Assembly: GCA_030272585.1 (NCBI GenBank)
Contig: BSYQ01000016.1
Location: 930,001-994,000 of the forward strand
DNA from: Bryopsis sp. KO-2023
Lineage: Eukaryota > Chlorophyta > Ulvophyceae > Bryopsidales > Bryopsidaceae
Length of the DNA: 64,000 nt
Direction of reading: 5' to 3'
The position numbers and the translations under genes are program-made. Shown here piece by piece: positions 1 to 15,000 of this stretch. The notes under the pieces were generated by a model. It searched no databases and was not told the origin of the DNA. It saw nothing but the letters and a program-made list of their open reading frames with translations. Each line of letters opens with the position of its first letter. Within the stretch, counting starts at the first letter, position 1.

Positions 1-3000
1 ATTAATCCCGAATCCAACCCGTTAAATATGTCCAAAAACCAAGCACCCATCCAGAAGAATTAATGAAAATCAAGTGCGAATCAGCATCAATGTTGCTTTC
101 CTGAAGATTCCCAGCCCACCTGATCTGATCAAAGGTGACTTGGACGTCAGGGTGAAGTTGAAAGGGTTGACACCTCTTCTGAAGATCGAGATGTCACCAC
201 TTTCAACACTTGACTGACTGAGCACTAGGGATGACGATTCTGTGGGTTCTGAGATGATCAGAAACTCCACCACATCATCCGGACCATCCACATCGAAAGC
301 CGCCAAGTTTCCTGTGACGGTCTGTCCCTCCCAGACGTCCAGCGAGATATCGAATGCTTGGGGCTTATCATTAACTGGCTCTATTTCGATAAAAATAGCC
401 ACCATTTCCGTTGAGAACTCTCCATCCGAAGCTTGGAAAGTAAAACTGTCCTCACCGACCTCGTTGGAGTTTGGAGTGTATCTGAACGTACCCAGATTGG
501 GGTTGAGGATCTGAACAGCCCCTTTGTCAGGCTTGCACTGAATATAAAAAACAAGCAAATCGCCGTTGGGGTCGCTTGCCAGCATCTCTCCTGTTAAAAC
601 AAAAAAAAAACATTACAAGACATAACAAAAAACAAAATCGAAGATATTGACATCAAAATGTGTACCCTGTAGGATACGTGTGCACACGATTCTGGGAAGG
701 ATGAGTAAGGAAGGAGAGACTGGGCTATATTGCAACATGGCTACCTTCGACTGGAGTGCCTTCAAGAGTTCGCACGAGTTTTTGCGTGGGATTTTCTTTG
801 GGCGGTCTGTTTCTAGGCCGTACTGAGACTTGGAAGGTCCCAACTGTGGAGGTTGTGTGTTCGTTTGCCACTGAGAGCTCGACAGTCTTGAGATGCTCCT
901 TCATGACTCTACCTCGATCAGGGATGTGGAACTGAAGAGCCTGAAAAGCTTTCTGCAACGGTACACACTAAAAATTCAACGCTCTGCTCTAGAGTACCCT
1001 CTACAGTGTAATGTTGCACCCTGCATTAGAAGTGGCGCACCTCATAATCATCCAAAGAGGCGGCTCCTTGTATATTTACAACGATAGCGCAGCTCCTGCA
1101 GTCCCCACTTGGGAGTAAGACATCGGGATCATCACAAATGGCGGCGGTGGTGTTAGCGCAGTCAAGTCTCCTTAAGGTTGTGGTGTTTTGTAGCCCAACC
1201 GTGGTGTTGCTTATCAGGAGTCGATCATCATGGAAGACGGGATGTATTCTTATCGTCGCAGAGAATATTTTTCCATCCCCAACGTCACCAATACTGAAAC
1301 CGGGGTCGAGATAGAAGGTGTCGTTTTCGTAAACCTGCCATAAAAACCATCCCAAACATCTTTAGTTTATCTCTCTTGGCGATTCTGCTTCCTCACGAAG
1401 GACTGGGTCTATCAATTAGGCACAATTCACAAGTTCAAATAGCAACGAACCCTCCAACAATGGTTGGACACACCAAGCACTACCAAAAACAAAAGATACA
1501 AGGCAAAATCTAATCACACCTCCAGAGTAACTCAATATCTATTAAAAAACAAGTACCAGTAGTATCACAGAATGTTGCAGAACATAGTTTGAAGAAATTG
1601 ACTCCCGGCTGCGAAGACACAGCGCCGGTCTGGTGACTATTAAACAAAGCATTATTAAGCATCAAAAGAGGTAACAACGAAGTTGGGAGGGGCCAACCAA
1701 GCAAATATCGAGTTCAATTATTTATTGAGCTTGGTCCCTTCTTTGGTAGCCCCACCTCTGTGATTTGATCAGTGGGTGAAGTGACAAGAATTGGAGCCCG
1801 AGTCTCCCCGTCTGCTACAACATTGACTGTTGTTGCTCCCCCAGAAAATGTCACGAACTCTTCTGCAATCAATATGGTGATTTCCTTCGAACCCTCTGTA
1901 GGATTCACGTCTGAATTCAAATACACGACATTGCGCAGAATTTCTTCTATTCGAGATGGTGCAATTTTGTTTCCACCACTCCCCTCAATCGTCAAGGAGC
2001 CCTACAGACATTAGAAAAATCATTTTATTGGGTGCACCTGAGATGATTCATGGTGGATTTTGTCACGAAACTTGCTACAATACACAACATATATGAAAAA
2101 AAAATTCAGAACTTGAGAACCACAGCACGACAAGGCAATTTGATGGGGTCATAAAATGTGTTGATCAAGTCACTGTGAAATCAGACCACCACCACGCACC
2201 GCAGTTATGTTGCCTCTCAAAATCTCGTCTCCAATGTCAATAACTGTGGGATTCAAGACTGAAGTCACAAAATCTTTGATTTGTGTTATAGTCAAGCTCG
2301 AACTGTTGGGAAAATTCGAAGGATCCACACCGCTGGCGGGATCAATCGAGATGGTGCCATTGGATATCATTTGATACAGAATCTCTGGGTGTAAAGAGAG
2401 ACGGTCCTCCAAAGGGTTCAGCCCGCCTGTGACTTGAATTGTCGCGCTTGTGATGATTGGTTCACTGTTCAGCGCATTCGACAGAGTTGGAGCAATCAAG
2501 GAAAGAAGTAAAAATTCTGGTGCTTTATGAAAGAAGTCCCTCCTTCAACGTTCAAATTCTCGAAAGCCAACTTGGCAGGAAACTGGAAAGAAAACCTTAG
2601 TCTGTACCTCAGGCTTGTGGTGTCAGTGGTGGTGCTCGTGGGGTCGCCAGCAGCCTTTGGTTGCGGCTTTGAAGTCAATTGCAGATCAGGGAACACATCC
2701 AGAAGACCCACCTCCCCAGTGTAGAACAGTGTGTTGACAGGTTCATAATTCGAGCTGGAACCAACATACACCGTCTCTCTGGTGTTGCTAGTCGACACGA
2801 GGACTCTCGCCTCAGCATACACTAACGCATACGACCCCAGAGCTGTCGTATCGAACCCTATAGCTCCAAAAACTCCTCTATCAGGGGAGTATTGGAAATT
2901 CGCCACCCTCGTCCAAACAGCATCATTGCTTTGGTTTGCTCGCATGATCTGATACGGTGGGCTCCTGTAAGTTCGACACAAATCCTTGGTTCGTGGCCCC

Positions 3001-6000
3001 AGGTTTCCAATGGCCGACTTGCCTAACAAACGCATCTTGAAAAAATATTCAACGTGGTCTCGGCGCCGCCGTAAAAACTGCACGCCAAACCAAGCGCATG
3101 AGTTGAAGTGAAACGGGCGCAGACGTAGGGGTACGTTGAAAGACGACAAGAATCGGTTGGGTGAAGAAAACACAACCGATCGGTCGGTTGGTTACCGTTG
3201 CCGTCAACCGAACGGCAACGGCAACCAACGAGGTCAGCCAACTGACATCGGTTAACGTGCGTCAGAGATGCAAGCGAATTGATGGTTAAGGGAGGTTATC
3301 AACTGCCGATGACCATTGAGAAAATGCGGCTACGGTATTGACGGCGGAATTTGTGGCGCAGCTTTTTTGGTTAAGCTCGTGCATAAATCTTCAGCGAAAC
3401 GATGAACCCACCGCAGACACTACTGGCGGCAACTCGACACAAGGGGGGGGATATCTGTTTTCTTTCGTTGCTCGGTTTTTGCTGTTTGAAATTTGTAGTA
3501 ACGTTGAAAGTCGTTTTTCTTATCCGACTAAAGAAATAGTGTGGGATATCGCACTGGATGTGGAACTTTCCTATCACTCAATAATGTTTACCAAGTATAG
3601 TGAAGCGTTACGTTTTTTGGAGTAAAATCCCCTACGGTTTCGTTGTCTTTGTCGCGATGTGTTCTCCTGGTCACTTTGTTGTATCTAGTTTTCACCCCAG
3701 CTTGACAGACAGGCAAATCAGCACTTCAAAAACTATTGGACTCAGGAAAGGCGGCTTGCCAATTATTTTTTCATTCTGAGTATCCTGTTCCCCATATTTG
3801 GTGTTTCTGTTTAGAGAACCTCACTGTATGTTCAGGGGAATGAGTCAAAGAGAATTGAATGGGAAGCAAGGTGGTGCCGGTAAATTTCCCTGGTTGGGGT
3901 GATTTTATCCCCTCCTGTTTTTTTAGTTGTTTTGGCACTTCGCATGGAGCCTTCACCCGACAATCAATCCAGGGAATGAAAAAAAAGAAGTAAGAAGTTG
4001 AATAATCGAAGTGTTTTTTAAGTTTGCCAGAAGCAAAGAACAAAAATGACAGCAGTTCAAAGCCCTTCAGGCTGGGGATTGAATTGAGGTCGACTATTCA
4101 AACCTCCAGGCCAGCCTTCCTGAAATCAGCCTTTTTAATTTTTGGTCGTTTTGACACACATCGACCCTTCAACTAAACTGTGAGGGAGTATGCAGGGCCA
4201 TAAACATCGCAGCTGTTTTTTTCTGTGGGTCAATTGTGATAAAAGGGCAGGTGCTCGGGCATGGGGACTGGTTGGAAAACAAGGGGAAAAAGTTCAAGGT
4301 ACCATAAAGTGTTAGGTGGTGGATAATTGGATGTTGCTTGGGTTTGATTCCCAGGGTCCATAGGCAATTTGGATGGATTGTAGCTATCCCTATCTTTTGC
4401 ATCGCACTGGTCCACTTTCATATCCACACGCACGAGAACTAACGGCCATTGTATAGCAGCTAGTTCACGAGAGTTAGCGTCGGACATGAAAACAGCATGT
4501 TCACCCAACGTCAGCGTCAATTTCACAGTGTTTTGTGTCATTTTAGCGTGAAGGATCTTTCCAGATGGAGTGCATCAGATGACTCGAGCAAGAGGTCCTA
4601 CATGATTTCGCTTTCGCTGATGTTTGTTTCGAGATGGATCCATATCGTGAATCCAACATTTTCCAGGTCCACACTGCCATCATCGATGTTTCCTTGCAGA
4701 TCCGCCATGCTGGACATGGTATGAATATCAAAGGATTGGAGGCCTGGATGCATCAGAAATTCGTTAATCGAATCATACATATGACGGCTATCCGGGACGT
4801 AGTTGTTGCTTCCCTGGGGGAAATCAGCTCACCTGCTGGAAAAGGCATCAGGTTTTGAAGTATGATTTCGTGAATTTGGATCTGAAGTACTGGAGCAACG
4901 GATGAAAAATCTGCGTTGTGCACGCAAATGCTCCAGGATCGTGTCCCATTGAAGCAAGTATCCGACCCCGACAAGTCAAGATTGTTTGTGTCAATGTTCA
5001 CTGTTGTGCTTCCTGCCGGCGGATACAGAGTGACCCCCATCAAGGGCAATTCCAATCTGTTGTAGAAGTCGTCATCGGAAAAAACGCGGAGCTCCAGTTC
5101 TACGCTCATCTCCGTTGTGACTGATTGGGGCGAATTCACCTGAACGATTTATTGTCTCCTTCAGTATGTCAATCTTTCTTTTAGTTTTGTAACAGCAAAA
5201 CAGATTTAAAAGAAGAGGAGAGGGTTCCACTGGTATTCCCCCCGATGATCTAGACGTTGGCCTGGCATACTATGAGGCATTCTATCGATTCTTGTCACTA
5301 TGGGGAGAATGGGGGGATAGTTTTTGTTTGTTTTTTCTCCATGTTAAAGCGCACATCCAGAGTTGATTTTGGGACTATACCCACCGTCACATATTGGGCT
5401 ATGTGGTAGTCGTCTGGAGTGAAAACCAGTTCTCCAACCAAAACATCGACAACTGAAGGATGCCTGGAAATCACTTCAATGTTGACTATCGTTCCAGTGG
5501 ATGGCTTGGATCCCAACGCGACGGTAAATTTGGAATCGTATCCTTGGTAGATCACCACGACTTCAGGGCGAGTTACCACCTACAGATTTTCAAACACAAA
5601 ACCTTGAAGTCAGGCACGTTGTTCATAAATATTCAGGGCATTATTTTGGTATGATTGTACAGCTTTCTGTTTGTGCCAGGACTAACAACACTTGGAGCTT
5701 GGAGCACAAAGCACGCGAAAGTTATTCTGGACTCGAAATATGATTGTGAATGGACGAAAACAGTCGATTTGAATGGTTAGACGAGAGAATGGGCAACACT
5801 TCAGTCAGATTCTTGGCTCTGGTGCTTTCAACCTTTGCGACATCTTCATCTTCCACCAAGAGATTGAAACGAGCCAGTTCCAGTCCATTGTATGCATCGT
5901 CGCTGCTCTCAGTGACAAGGACAATTTCAAAGAGAATAAGCCCATTCTGCACATTGTCTTTGAATACATACAGACTGGATGGGTGAAGCTTGAGCCAGCT

Positions 6001-9000
6001 GGTTTCAGTGAAAATTAACTCGGAAACATCGATCAAAAGGCGCTCATCTGGCGGGCCGTATCGTGTGCCATTGATCTGGCGTACTGTAGCTCGAGTCGTC
6101 ACCTGATGTGCACGAATCAAAATTTCAACTGCATCCAGATCACTGTAGACAGGGGCTGTAAATGTGTCCAATGAGTGCCCCAATTCCCCCCAGTTACTAT
6201 ATCCACTTGTTGTCGGTTTTACCGTGGCAGTGGGCTGCGTCTGCAACGCCATCTTGAACTGCTGGACCCCTCCTTCTTTCATTTTGATACTGTAGCTCTG
6301 AGCTCTGGTCGACCGACTAGTCTGGAATGATTCCACTGCAGGTGGTGGGGGAGAGGGTGGCGGAGGAGGTGGAGGAGGAGGAGGGGACGGTGGAGGGGGT
6401 AATGGAGGTGGGGGAGGAGGAGGAGGAGGGGAAGGTGAGGGGGGGGCTGGGGGGTTGGGGGGAGGAGATGGAGTACCTAGTGATAGTGGGGGTGGTGGGC
6501 TCGGTGGAGGAGGAGAAGGGGGAAAGGGAGGGGGCGGAGGCAGAGGCGGGGGTGGACTCGGAGGTGGTGGGGGTGGAGACGGGGGTGGAGGGGGTGGAGA
6601 GGAAGGGGGTGGCAGAGGCGGGGGTGGCGAAGGGGGAGGGGATGGGGGTGGTGGAGGAGGAGGAGAGGGAGGCGGAGGTGACGGTGGACTGCAAGAAACA
6701 TTTCTTTTAGTTTTTGTAGGCAATGTAACACATGAATGTATGCTTCGAGTATTAATGAATGGTCAAAGAAAGCTTCGCAGAGTCGTATTTTGTGTTCTTG
6801 TGGGACAATTTTGGAAGTGCATTATCTGTAGGAGCAAATAATCACAAACTTGTCGACCTTGGTGGGGGTGGAGAAGGCGGAGCTGGTGGGGAGGGAGGCG
6901 GGCTAGGATTTGGATTGGGAGGGGGCGGCGGCGGGCTCGGAGGGGAAGGTGGCGGCATCGGTGGAAGAGGGGGTGGTGGAATTGGTGGAGGTGGTGGTGG
7001 TGTAGGAGGACTGGGTGGAAGAGGGGGTGGCGGCGGCGGCAGTGTCAGCCTTGATGTGTCGAAAGAGAGGAATGGTGGTGGGGATGGAGGTGGAAAAGGC
7101 GCATCGAGCTCAGCCTCATTTTCACCTTCGGTGATGCAGCATTTGCATGGACACGCATCGACCACTGTGGCGGCGCAGACGTCCGCATCAGCAACGAACA
7201 CCTGAAAGATTTTTGCATCACAAAAAAATATAAACAAAACAATTTTGATGGCGAACGTACACACGCACCTCACCCCAATGGCACGAGAAAATTTTTTTCT
7301 TTAAAGCAATTGATATTGTAATCTCTCATTTCGTTTTTTCAACCAATATATTTCGTTTTTTGAACAGAGAGGAAGGGAAAAACTAATTAAATGGGGGAAA
7401 CTACAAAATTGATGAGAGCTGAGTGCATGCACACCTTGATCCTGATTGGCTTCTCCATATTTTCAAACAGAGAATCGTCTGTGATGACCTCCGGCGTTAG
7501 CGCCACGAGCGCCTCCCCATCCCTTATGCCATCAGTAACGCCCCACACCGTTATTACTCGAAACTCCTCAGCATTTGTCGAAGTAAATGTGATGGCTGGA
7601 GGATCCACCATCAATTCGACTGCTTCGCCGTTGGCATCTTGAAACGAATTCGACCGTGCAACGACAGTTTGAATAAAACGAATGGTGACTGACTTAGAGG
7701 GGATGGCAGACAAGAAAACGCCAAAGGAAGTAGTAATTGGACCTGGGAAAAGCAAAATATAGTGTCAGTAGCGTTCTATTTTTGGGTGGACTCGTCATAT
7801 TCATGAGTTCATGTGGTAAGATCGTAGTTTCCATTCACAGTTTTGTTGTAACACAGGCGGTATGCTGATATTCGATCAAGAGTCAAAGGTGCTCACTCTG
7901 TCCAGTTCTGGCCTCGGTAACGGAGATGTACATGTCGCTGGCGGTGACGGACGTAGGGTCGAATGCACTGATCGAATCGTTCCCCGACATGTATTGAGGC
8001 AGCTGGACCGGCGAGATGAACATCAAGACTGGCACATCGTCTTCCTCGATGTAAATCCTGAGCACATGGGTTTGCACGTCGGCCAACGCATGCAAGGTGC
8101 TAAAAATCTGCCCACAAACGAAAAATTGTAAGCATGTATGGAGGAGGCCAACTCACAGGTGAGTCTCCATACTTCCTGACAGCACTCGATCAAGAAGTTG
8201 AGAAAATGTGGAATCCTTTGGTTTAGCAACACCAAGCTTTACAAATTTGGTGCAAACAGATTTTTTTTCTCATCCCTGTCTACTGGATATGGTTATTCAT
8301 TCAACTAAAGTTTTTTTTGGCAAAAAATAGAAATTTAAGCATCTGCAGAATCTGTTTCCAGGGAGGAATAAAAATGAAGTCAAAGGGAAAATTCCAATAC
8401 AAACGTGTACTCATTGTCAACGCCCTGTGATCTGCTTTCCTTCATTCCTCTTACTTGCAAATCGAGTGTGGTGTTTCGCCCAGGCTTTGGTAGATCGTCA
8501 TCAATGGGTGCAATGGCGAAAATCGCGCTCTGTGCTCCCATCAAAATCACCTCGCTGATTTTATTCCCCTCCACGCCGTCCAAAACAAAAAATTCGTTTC
8601 CCAAGTCCGTCGAAGAAAACGTGACAGTGATGCTCTCTCCTGTCAAATATTACACAAGAAAAAACAAACTCAGAAATCCAGAAAACAATGTGCTGAAAAA
8701 CACAAACAAATGAAAAAACACAACGAACTTTTGGCTTTCTTGAATTGTGTTTGGGGCAAATAGCCGTCACACCATCCTATTGTCTTGTGGCGTTTCTTGG
8801 TCGCCACTGTGCTTACATTAACCGACTAAATTCCTGAACAAGAATTGCCTGGGAGTTTCAACTGTCGTTCCTTCATCGTGGCAGCCGAAAAAAACATAAC
8901 TCTTCAACGCCCACATTGAACATATTTGCTGAACCCTTTTTGTGTGACGATGTTCACTCACCTTGGGGAATCTCAAAATCCACGAATAAATCAAAGCTCA

Positions 9001-12000
9001 AGGCATTTCCTTCGGTCACATTGTAAGTGATATCCTCCTTCAAATTATGAACTTCACCCTTTACAGCATCCGCCAGCAGAAACGGATCCGTGGTATCCTC
9101 ATCATCTTCTATTGTGATTTGGATGTCTGGCAATGCTAGATTATTGTAGTCTGGATCACCACCAGACTGGACAGAAAACCTAAAGAAAGAAGTGAAAGGT
9201 TAAACAGTGAGTTTCGCCAAATGAAACTCAAGATATGGTGAATGCCATATTGAAATTCTGAGTCCAGCACACCAGGGAACGATAAAACGAGTGTTTGAGA
9301 AAGGAGTTGGATGGATACGGCGTTGCTTTCCAACTCACCTCAGAGTTGTATAATGAAGTCCCTCCAGCATGTTATCATTTACCGCCGCCAGAAAGAATGT
9401 TTTCGTTTCCCCATTCCTGATGGTGATTGGTGGTGGGAGAGCTGAACCTGTGCCGTTCAGAAGAGGCGTGTACACGTCGAAGAAATTTGTCCCCATGCAC
9501 ACAGCCATCGTTCCAAAACAAAATCGGATTTGCTCCAGTTGCTCAGGGGAGGTATCGAACCGGAGTTCCACGGATGCATTGTTGGCTGGGGGACTGGTTA
9601 ACGATACGAAAACCTGGAGAATGTTTCGAGAAAAACAAACAAACAAAAATCCAAGACTTAGCCTGATTTCATTTGTTCTGGATCATGCAGATGGACAACG
9701 ATGGGCGGTGGTTGAATACAAAATTGAAAACGAAAGAAAAAGGGTGTATGCACCGATCTAAAGTCGTTTATATAGTTTATATTCTATTCGTAAAAAGAGC
9801 CTCAACGTCACCAAAAAGCATCACGATGCATCTCACTAGCTAAATTATCTGCTCAAATTCTCAGAAAAATTCGGTCTTACAGCTTCAGAAACACATCAAG
9901 AAAACTTCAAATCTGACAAAAAAAAGAGGGGTTGAACACTTACTTCAGCGGCAACATCGATTCGAGGAGAATTGAAACCAACGCCACCTTCCTCAGACAG
10001 CTGCACTGCTATCAGGGGATCCCCCGAAAACCATTCCAGTTTTATCCCTTTTGTGGAAAAAGTTTTCGTTACTTGGGAGCCGACGTAGTACCATTCAAAT
10101 ACAGGATCTCCGAAGGCTACAAAAATCCTGTAAGTCATTCCTGGATATATCGGGTTTTCTGTCGTCGAGGTTACAGTCACAGTTCTTCCCGTTGTAGCTG
10201 GAACCATGATGAATCCTGGAAGAGAACGAACAATTGATCATCAGCCAAAAAAGACTTCTATTGAATACAATACGATGTCTTTTTTTCTGGGTGAAATTGG
10301 AAGAACACGGATTTCTTCTTGTAGTTTTGTTTTCGAATTAAAAGGAACAAACGTGAAATCTAACAAAAGGGTTGCACCTCAAAGATATGAAAAGACGATG
10401 GATTAAGCGAAGAAGCTGTCAACCAACTACGTTCTCAAAATATTTTTCACCCTCTGTTTCATTGAACGATAACTTTTGAAATTTATCGCTTTTGAGACTT
10501 TTAAAAGTTTCTCCTGGAGATGGTCCAGATGGGAAGAAGAATGGAAAAACAAGGAAAACAGAAGGGGAAAAACAATAATTCCTTTTCTCACCTTGTGCAA
10601 TGACTCCTGCCAAAATTTGAGATCCTTCCATTAACACACCAAATTCCTCACCCACCCCCGCGCTGGGCCCAATCCCCAAAACTTCAAACGGCCGCAAAGA
10701 GGCTGTCACGCCCAAGTCCAGCATGATGGCATATCTGACAGGGATCTCATCCAGGTTACCCATCAAAACAGCGATATCGAATTGTATGGTGAAAGACTCG
10801 CTGCCGGTGTAGGATATTGTAGGCCCTCCGGAAACCCATTCCAGTTGTGCAGGAACTGGGGCTGGAGGTGGCGGCGGAGAAGGTGGTGGAGGTGAAGGAG
10901 GAGGAGGAGGAGAGGGTGGTGGAAGGGGAGGATGTGGTGGAGGAGGTGGGCTGGGGTTTTCACAAGATGTTTAGAGAGATGATGTTGCTAACAAGTACAG
11001 ACAGCAAGCAGATGGTGTCTTGAAACTGTGCGCTTGTTCAACCCGGAAAAAAATTGTGTAGAAAACTGACAATGGATATAAACACACGATATTTGGGTAG
11101 TAATAACGAAATGATACTGAAGAGACACTTTTGGATACTCAACTAGCTCAAATACCTGGGTGGTGGAGGTGAAGGGGGCGGTGATGGTGGCGGTGGGTTG
11201 GGGGGCGGAGAAGGTGGTGAAGGTGGTGGAGGTGATGGTGGCCGTGGAGGTGGCGGCGAGGGTGGCGAAGGAGGGGGCGGCGAAGGGGGCGGTGAAGGGG
11301 GCGGCAGTGGAGGGGGTGAAGAAGGAGGAGGGGATGAAGGAGGTGGCAAGGGCGGGGGTGAGGATGGGGGTGGAGGCATGGATGGCGGTGGGTTTGGGGG
11401 CGGTGGTTCCGGGCAAGGTGCATCGTATTCAAGAAAACTGGATCCAACTGTGGCTTTTGATTGACCAGGTCCTTCCCAGCTGAACAAAATGCCCATGCCG
11501 CCGTACGCCTGCTGATGTGCGACCTGGAGAAGAAGTTGGTAAAATTGTGTGGTTCAGTTTGTGGAAATGAAGAAATGAAGGTGTAATCCGTTTCCTCTTC
11601 ATTGCCAGGAACTGCTCTTTTTAACTCACTAGTAAGGAAAAGGTCCCAGCAGAAAGCCAGACAGTAGCGGACTCCTCTTGTAAAATGTGACAACACGGAT
11701 TTGAAACGATCCTCGATCCGTCGATTTCCACGAAGCTCCCGTCATTTGAAGCCACATAGATCGTCCAAAAACCAGAAGCCGGAATCGTTATCCTCCCCTC
11801 GAATTTCACCATAAAGAAAATGGTTCGATAAGAGCCATCAGGCATGGCGGGATGGTTCTGCCAAAAAGAGGGAGAGGTCACTTCTGGATTGTCGATTTGC
11901 GTGTAAGTGGTTTCCCCCCATGGGCTGGCGGCGGCTTCAAAGATGGAACTCGTGAAACTTGGGACATTGCCATCGAGAATTGCCCAGACGTCATCAACCT

Positions 12001-15000
12001 ATTGACATGCACATGATATTTTCGAACATCAATAAAAAGAAATGCTTTTCAATCTTTTGTTTTCTCTATTTCTCTGTCTCTGTCGAAATTTTAATCCACA
12101 AACGGGAAACCATCTAATCCCAGAGAATTATCCAACCAAATACAGTTTGAAAAAAAAGTAACTGAATTTTTTTCAAGATTTCCAAATTTCATTTTGTGCT
12201 TATCGACAACAACTTAGCCAGTCCCAAATCCCTAACATTTGCAGCATAACGTAAATATAACGTAAATATATCCAACACAGCCATTGAATAATCAAATTCC
12301 TAGAAAAAAGGCGTTGAATTTTAATTGCCGAACTTCCTCTCTAATCAATAAAGCATTTCTCTTTGTTTGTATACCGTACCGAATATTCTTTGGCTTCATA
12401 AAACTTGGCTGTCACCCCCTGAAAAGTACATAACGTGACGGGTGGAGGAGGCATAAATGGAGGAGGCGAAAATGGAGGTGGAGGGGGAGACAGGGGAGGT
12501 GGCGGCGGCGGCGTGGGGGGCGGGGTCGGCGTGGGACAATTTTCTGTGAAGTAGGACTCCGTTCCAAGAACCTCATAGTTCTGCATTTGAGGACCTCGCC
12601 AAGCGAGAATAAGACCATGGTGGCCATAGTTCTGGAAATAGCGAATCTCAAACTTGTGCCAGCCCTGGGGGATTGTTTTCGTGGCGGATTTGTACCTTGG
12701 AGAAAAGAAGCATACGTGAAAAGAGGAAAGTAGCTTTCTTAAACAAAAATTTGACTGGGATGAAATTGAGGGGGTTGTGTGGATGCTTTTTTTGTCACTA
12801 GTTGTTGTTTGATCAATTGGAAAGACACATTAGGTAGCTCAGATATTCGTTTTTGAAGGTACAAATTTCATCTTTGGTTTTACCTGGATTCACACATTAT
12901 GAAGAGAATATATCTATATATCTGTTTTTGTACACCTGCAGTTATTAGGAAGGCTTTTTCAAGCCGGAAGATTAAGACAAAATGTGACGCCCGAAAACTT
13001 ATCTTAGAACTCTTTCTCTCACCTTAATCCCTGTAGTCTGTTCATGTCGATTATTTTGACATCGTCCAGCCACAGAACCGATCCATCGTCGGAGCCCATT
13101 TTCAGCGTCCAGTCCCCGCTCCGAGGGAAATCAATATATCCCGAGAGGCTGACCACAAAGCTCTCTTTTGCCCATTCAGGGGGCTCCGGAATATGAGCCC
13201 AGACGTACCTATTGGATTTTTTGGTGTAGTATATGTAGGGGGTGCATCGACTGAAATCTGGGCTTGTGTCGAATACGTCGTCAGGAAGATTTCTTATCCT
13301 GTAAAAGGATTAGAAGTTAATCATTTTTTTTCTGGAGGATTTAAAAGAGTTAAGGGGAGGTCAAAATGTGACAGACACATACATTATGCACTATATTTGA
13401 ATGGAATCTGGAATCATGTCTATTTGTAGGAAAAAATACCATAAAAGAAAGGACCCATTTGTGACAATCAATGACGAATCAGACGCTGTTCACGGTGCAT
13501 TGCAAAAGAAAACACAAAGATACAATATGAAAAACGTCAGAAACGTCTTTTTCCTTTTTCCCTTTCAGAAGGTACCTCCCGTCAACCCTCCAGAATTGCT
13601 CGTGAAGTCCAGTGTGCCCACTGCCAGGAGGAAAAGTAATTGGTGGAGGGGGTGGTGGCGATGGCGGCGGACTGGGAGGGGGTGGTGCCGGTATGCAAGA
13701 GGAGGACTCCGTCGAAAAGAAGCTTTCATCAATGACTGTCCAGGTAGGGAAGTTTGGACCTGGCATCCAACCCATGTACAAGTTTAAGTAACACATTGAT
13801 TGGGAAACAGTGGCAGGTCGGAACAGTCTTAATGGAGTGTGTTTGTAGTCATGTTTTGGACACTGTGTCTATACCCCATAATTAATTCCTTCCAGTCCGC
13901 TTTCTAGAGGGCAAGTTATCAAAAATTGCCTGTACAGCTAATTCCTAAATAAAAGTTTTCTCAGATAGAGTTTTACTGGGCCTAAAGTATTGAGAGAGAA
14001 GCAGAAAATGCACAACCATTACCTTTCCATCTCAAAATAATTCCATGGGATCCATATTTTTGAAAGAAGTAAACGTCCATAGGGACGAAACCTCCATCCA
14101 GCCACCCTGCATTTGCAGTCTTAGTTCTCATGGAGTGCGTGGTCCAATAATCGAGCACCAATTTCCCATCGAGAAATAAGGCAGAGCCATCATCACTCGC
14201 CAACTGAAAACTCCATTCTCCTGATTGAGGTATTCTTAGGATCGATCTTGCCCTAAAAGGATACGAAAGAAATTTATCGTCTGTGTTCATCTTGACAGCC
14301 TGCTTTTTATGCTGGGTTCCATTGTATATTATTAGGGTACTTGGTGTCGTAGTGGATTTCTGTGGAGAAATGCTCAACAGAGAACCTAAGCCCTGTCCCA
14401 ACAAACTTTCAAAAACAATTCTTTTCTGTGAGCTGCAAAAAAACTCTTCATACATACCCCCTCCCCCAAAAAAAAAGAAAGCAATAGAATTGCAACCTGA
14501 ACATGTAGTTTTCCTTGAAGCTCCTGGTTGTCAATGGAAATGCCGATCGTCGCCCTATCCGCTGGAAATTGATATCTTTCACACAAAGAATTTCCAAAAC
14601 AGTGGCAGACTGGAGGTATTCATTTGCTTCTTCCGTCCCCGACTTCGTCAACACCTTCACCGCGTTCTCGACATCTGTCCACATTTGTATCGTAAGTGTT
14701 TTTTTTCTACTGCAAAAATACGATAACAAATAGATGGCTCGACTCAAATACAGACAAAATACAATAAGTTTCGAACCAGTGTAAGATTCCTTTCTCCAAA
14801 CAGGCAAAAAACATAATCTGCAGCTCTATCTCAATTCCAGGTTGATTTTCTTTGCTGAATGTATACTTTGTACTCACTCTGGTCGATGATTGAAAAGAAT
14901 TCCAAGACGATTCCAAGATGGTGTTCGGTGGGAGTGGGTGGACTTGTGATTATCAAGGGTGGGGGAGGGGAGCTCAAAGGCGGAGGTGGAGGGGGTGGAC

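Noticed and set aside
6327-7205. Long glycine- or glutamate-rich ORFs on the plus strand
   Set aside because: They are the reverse complement of the proline-rich hinges of the minus-strand surface protein, which is supported by splice phases and flanking domains.
11160-11483. Plus-strand Gly/Val-rich ORFs
   Set aside because: Again antisense shadows of the proline-rich hinge in exon 28.
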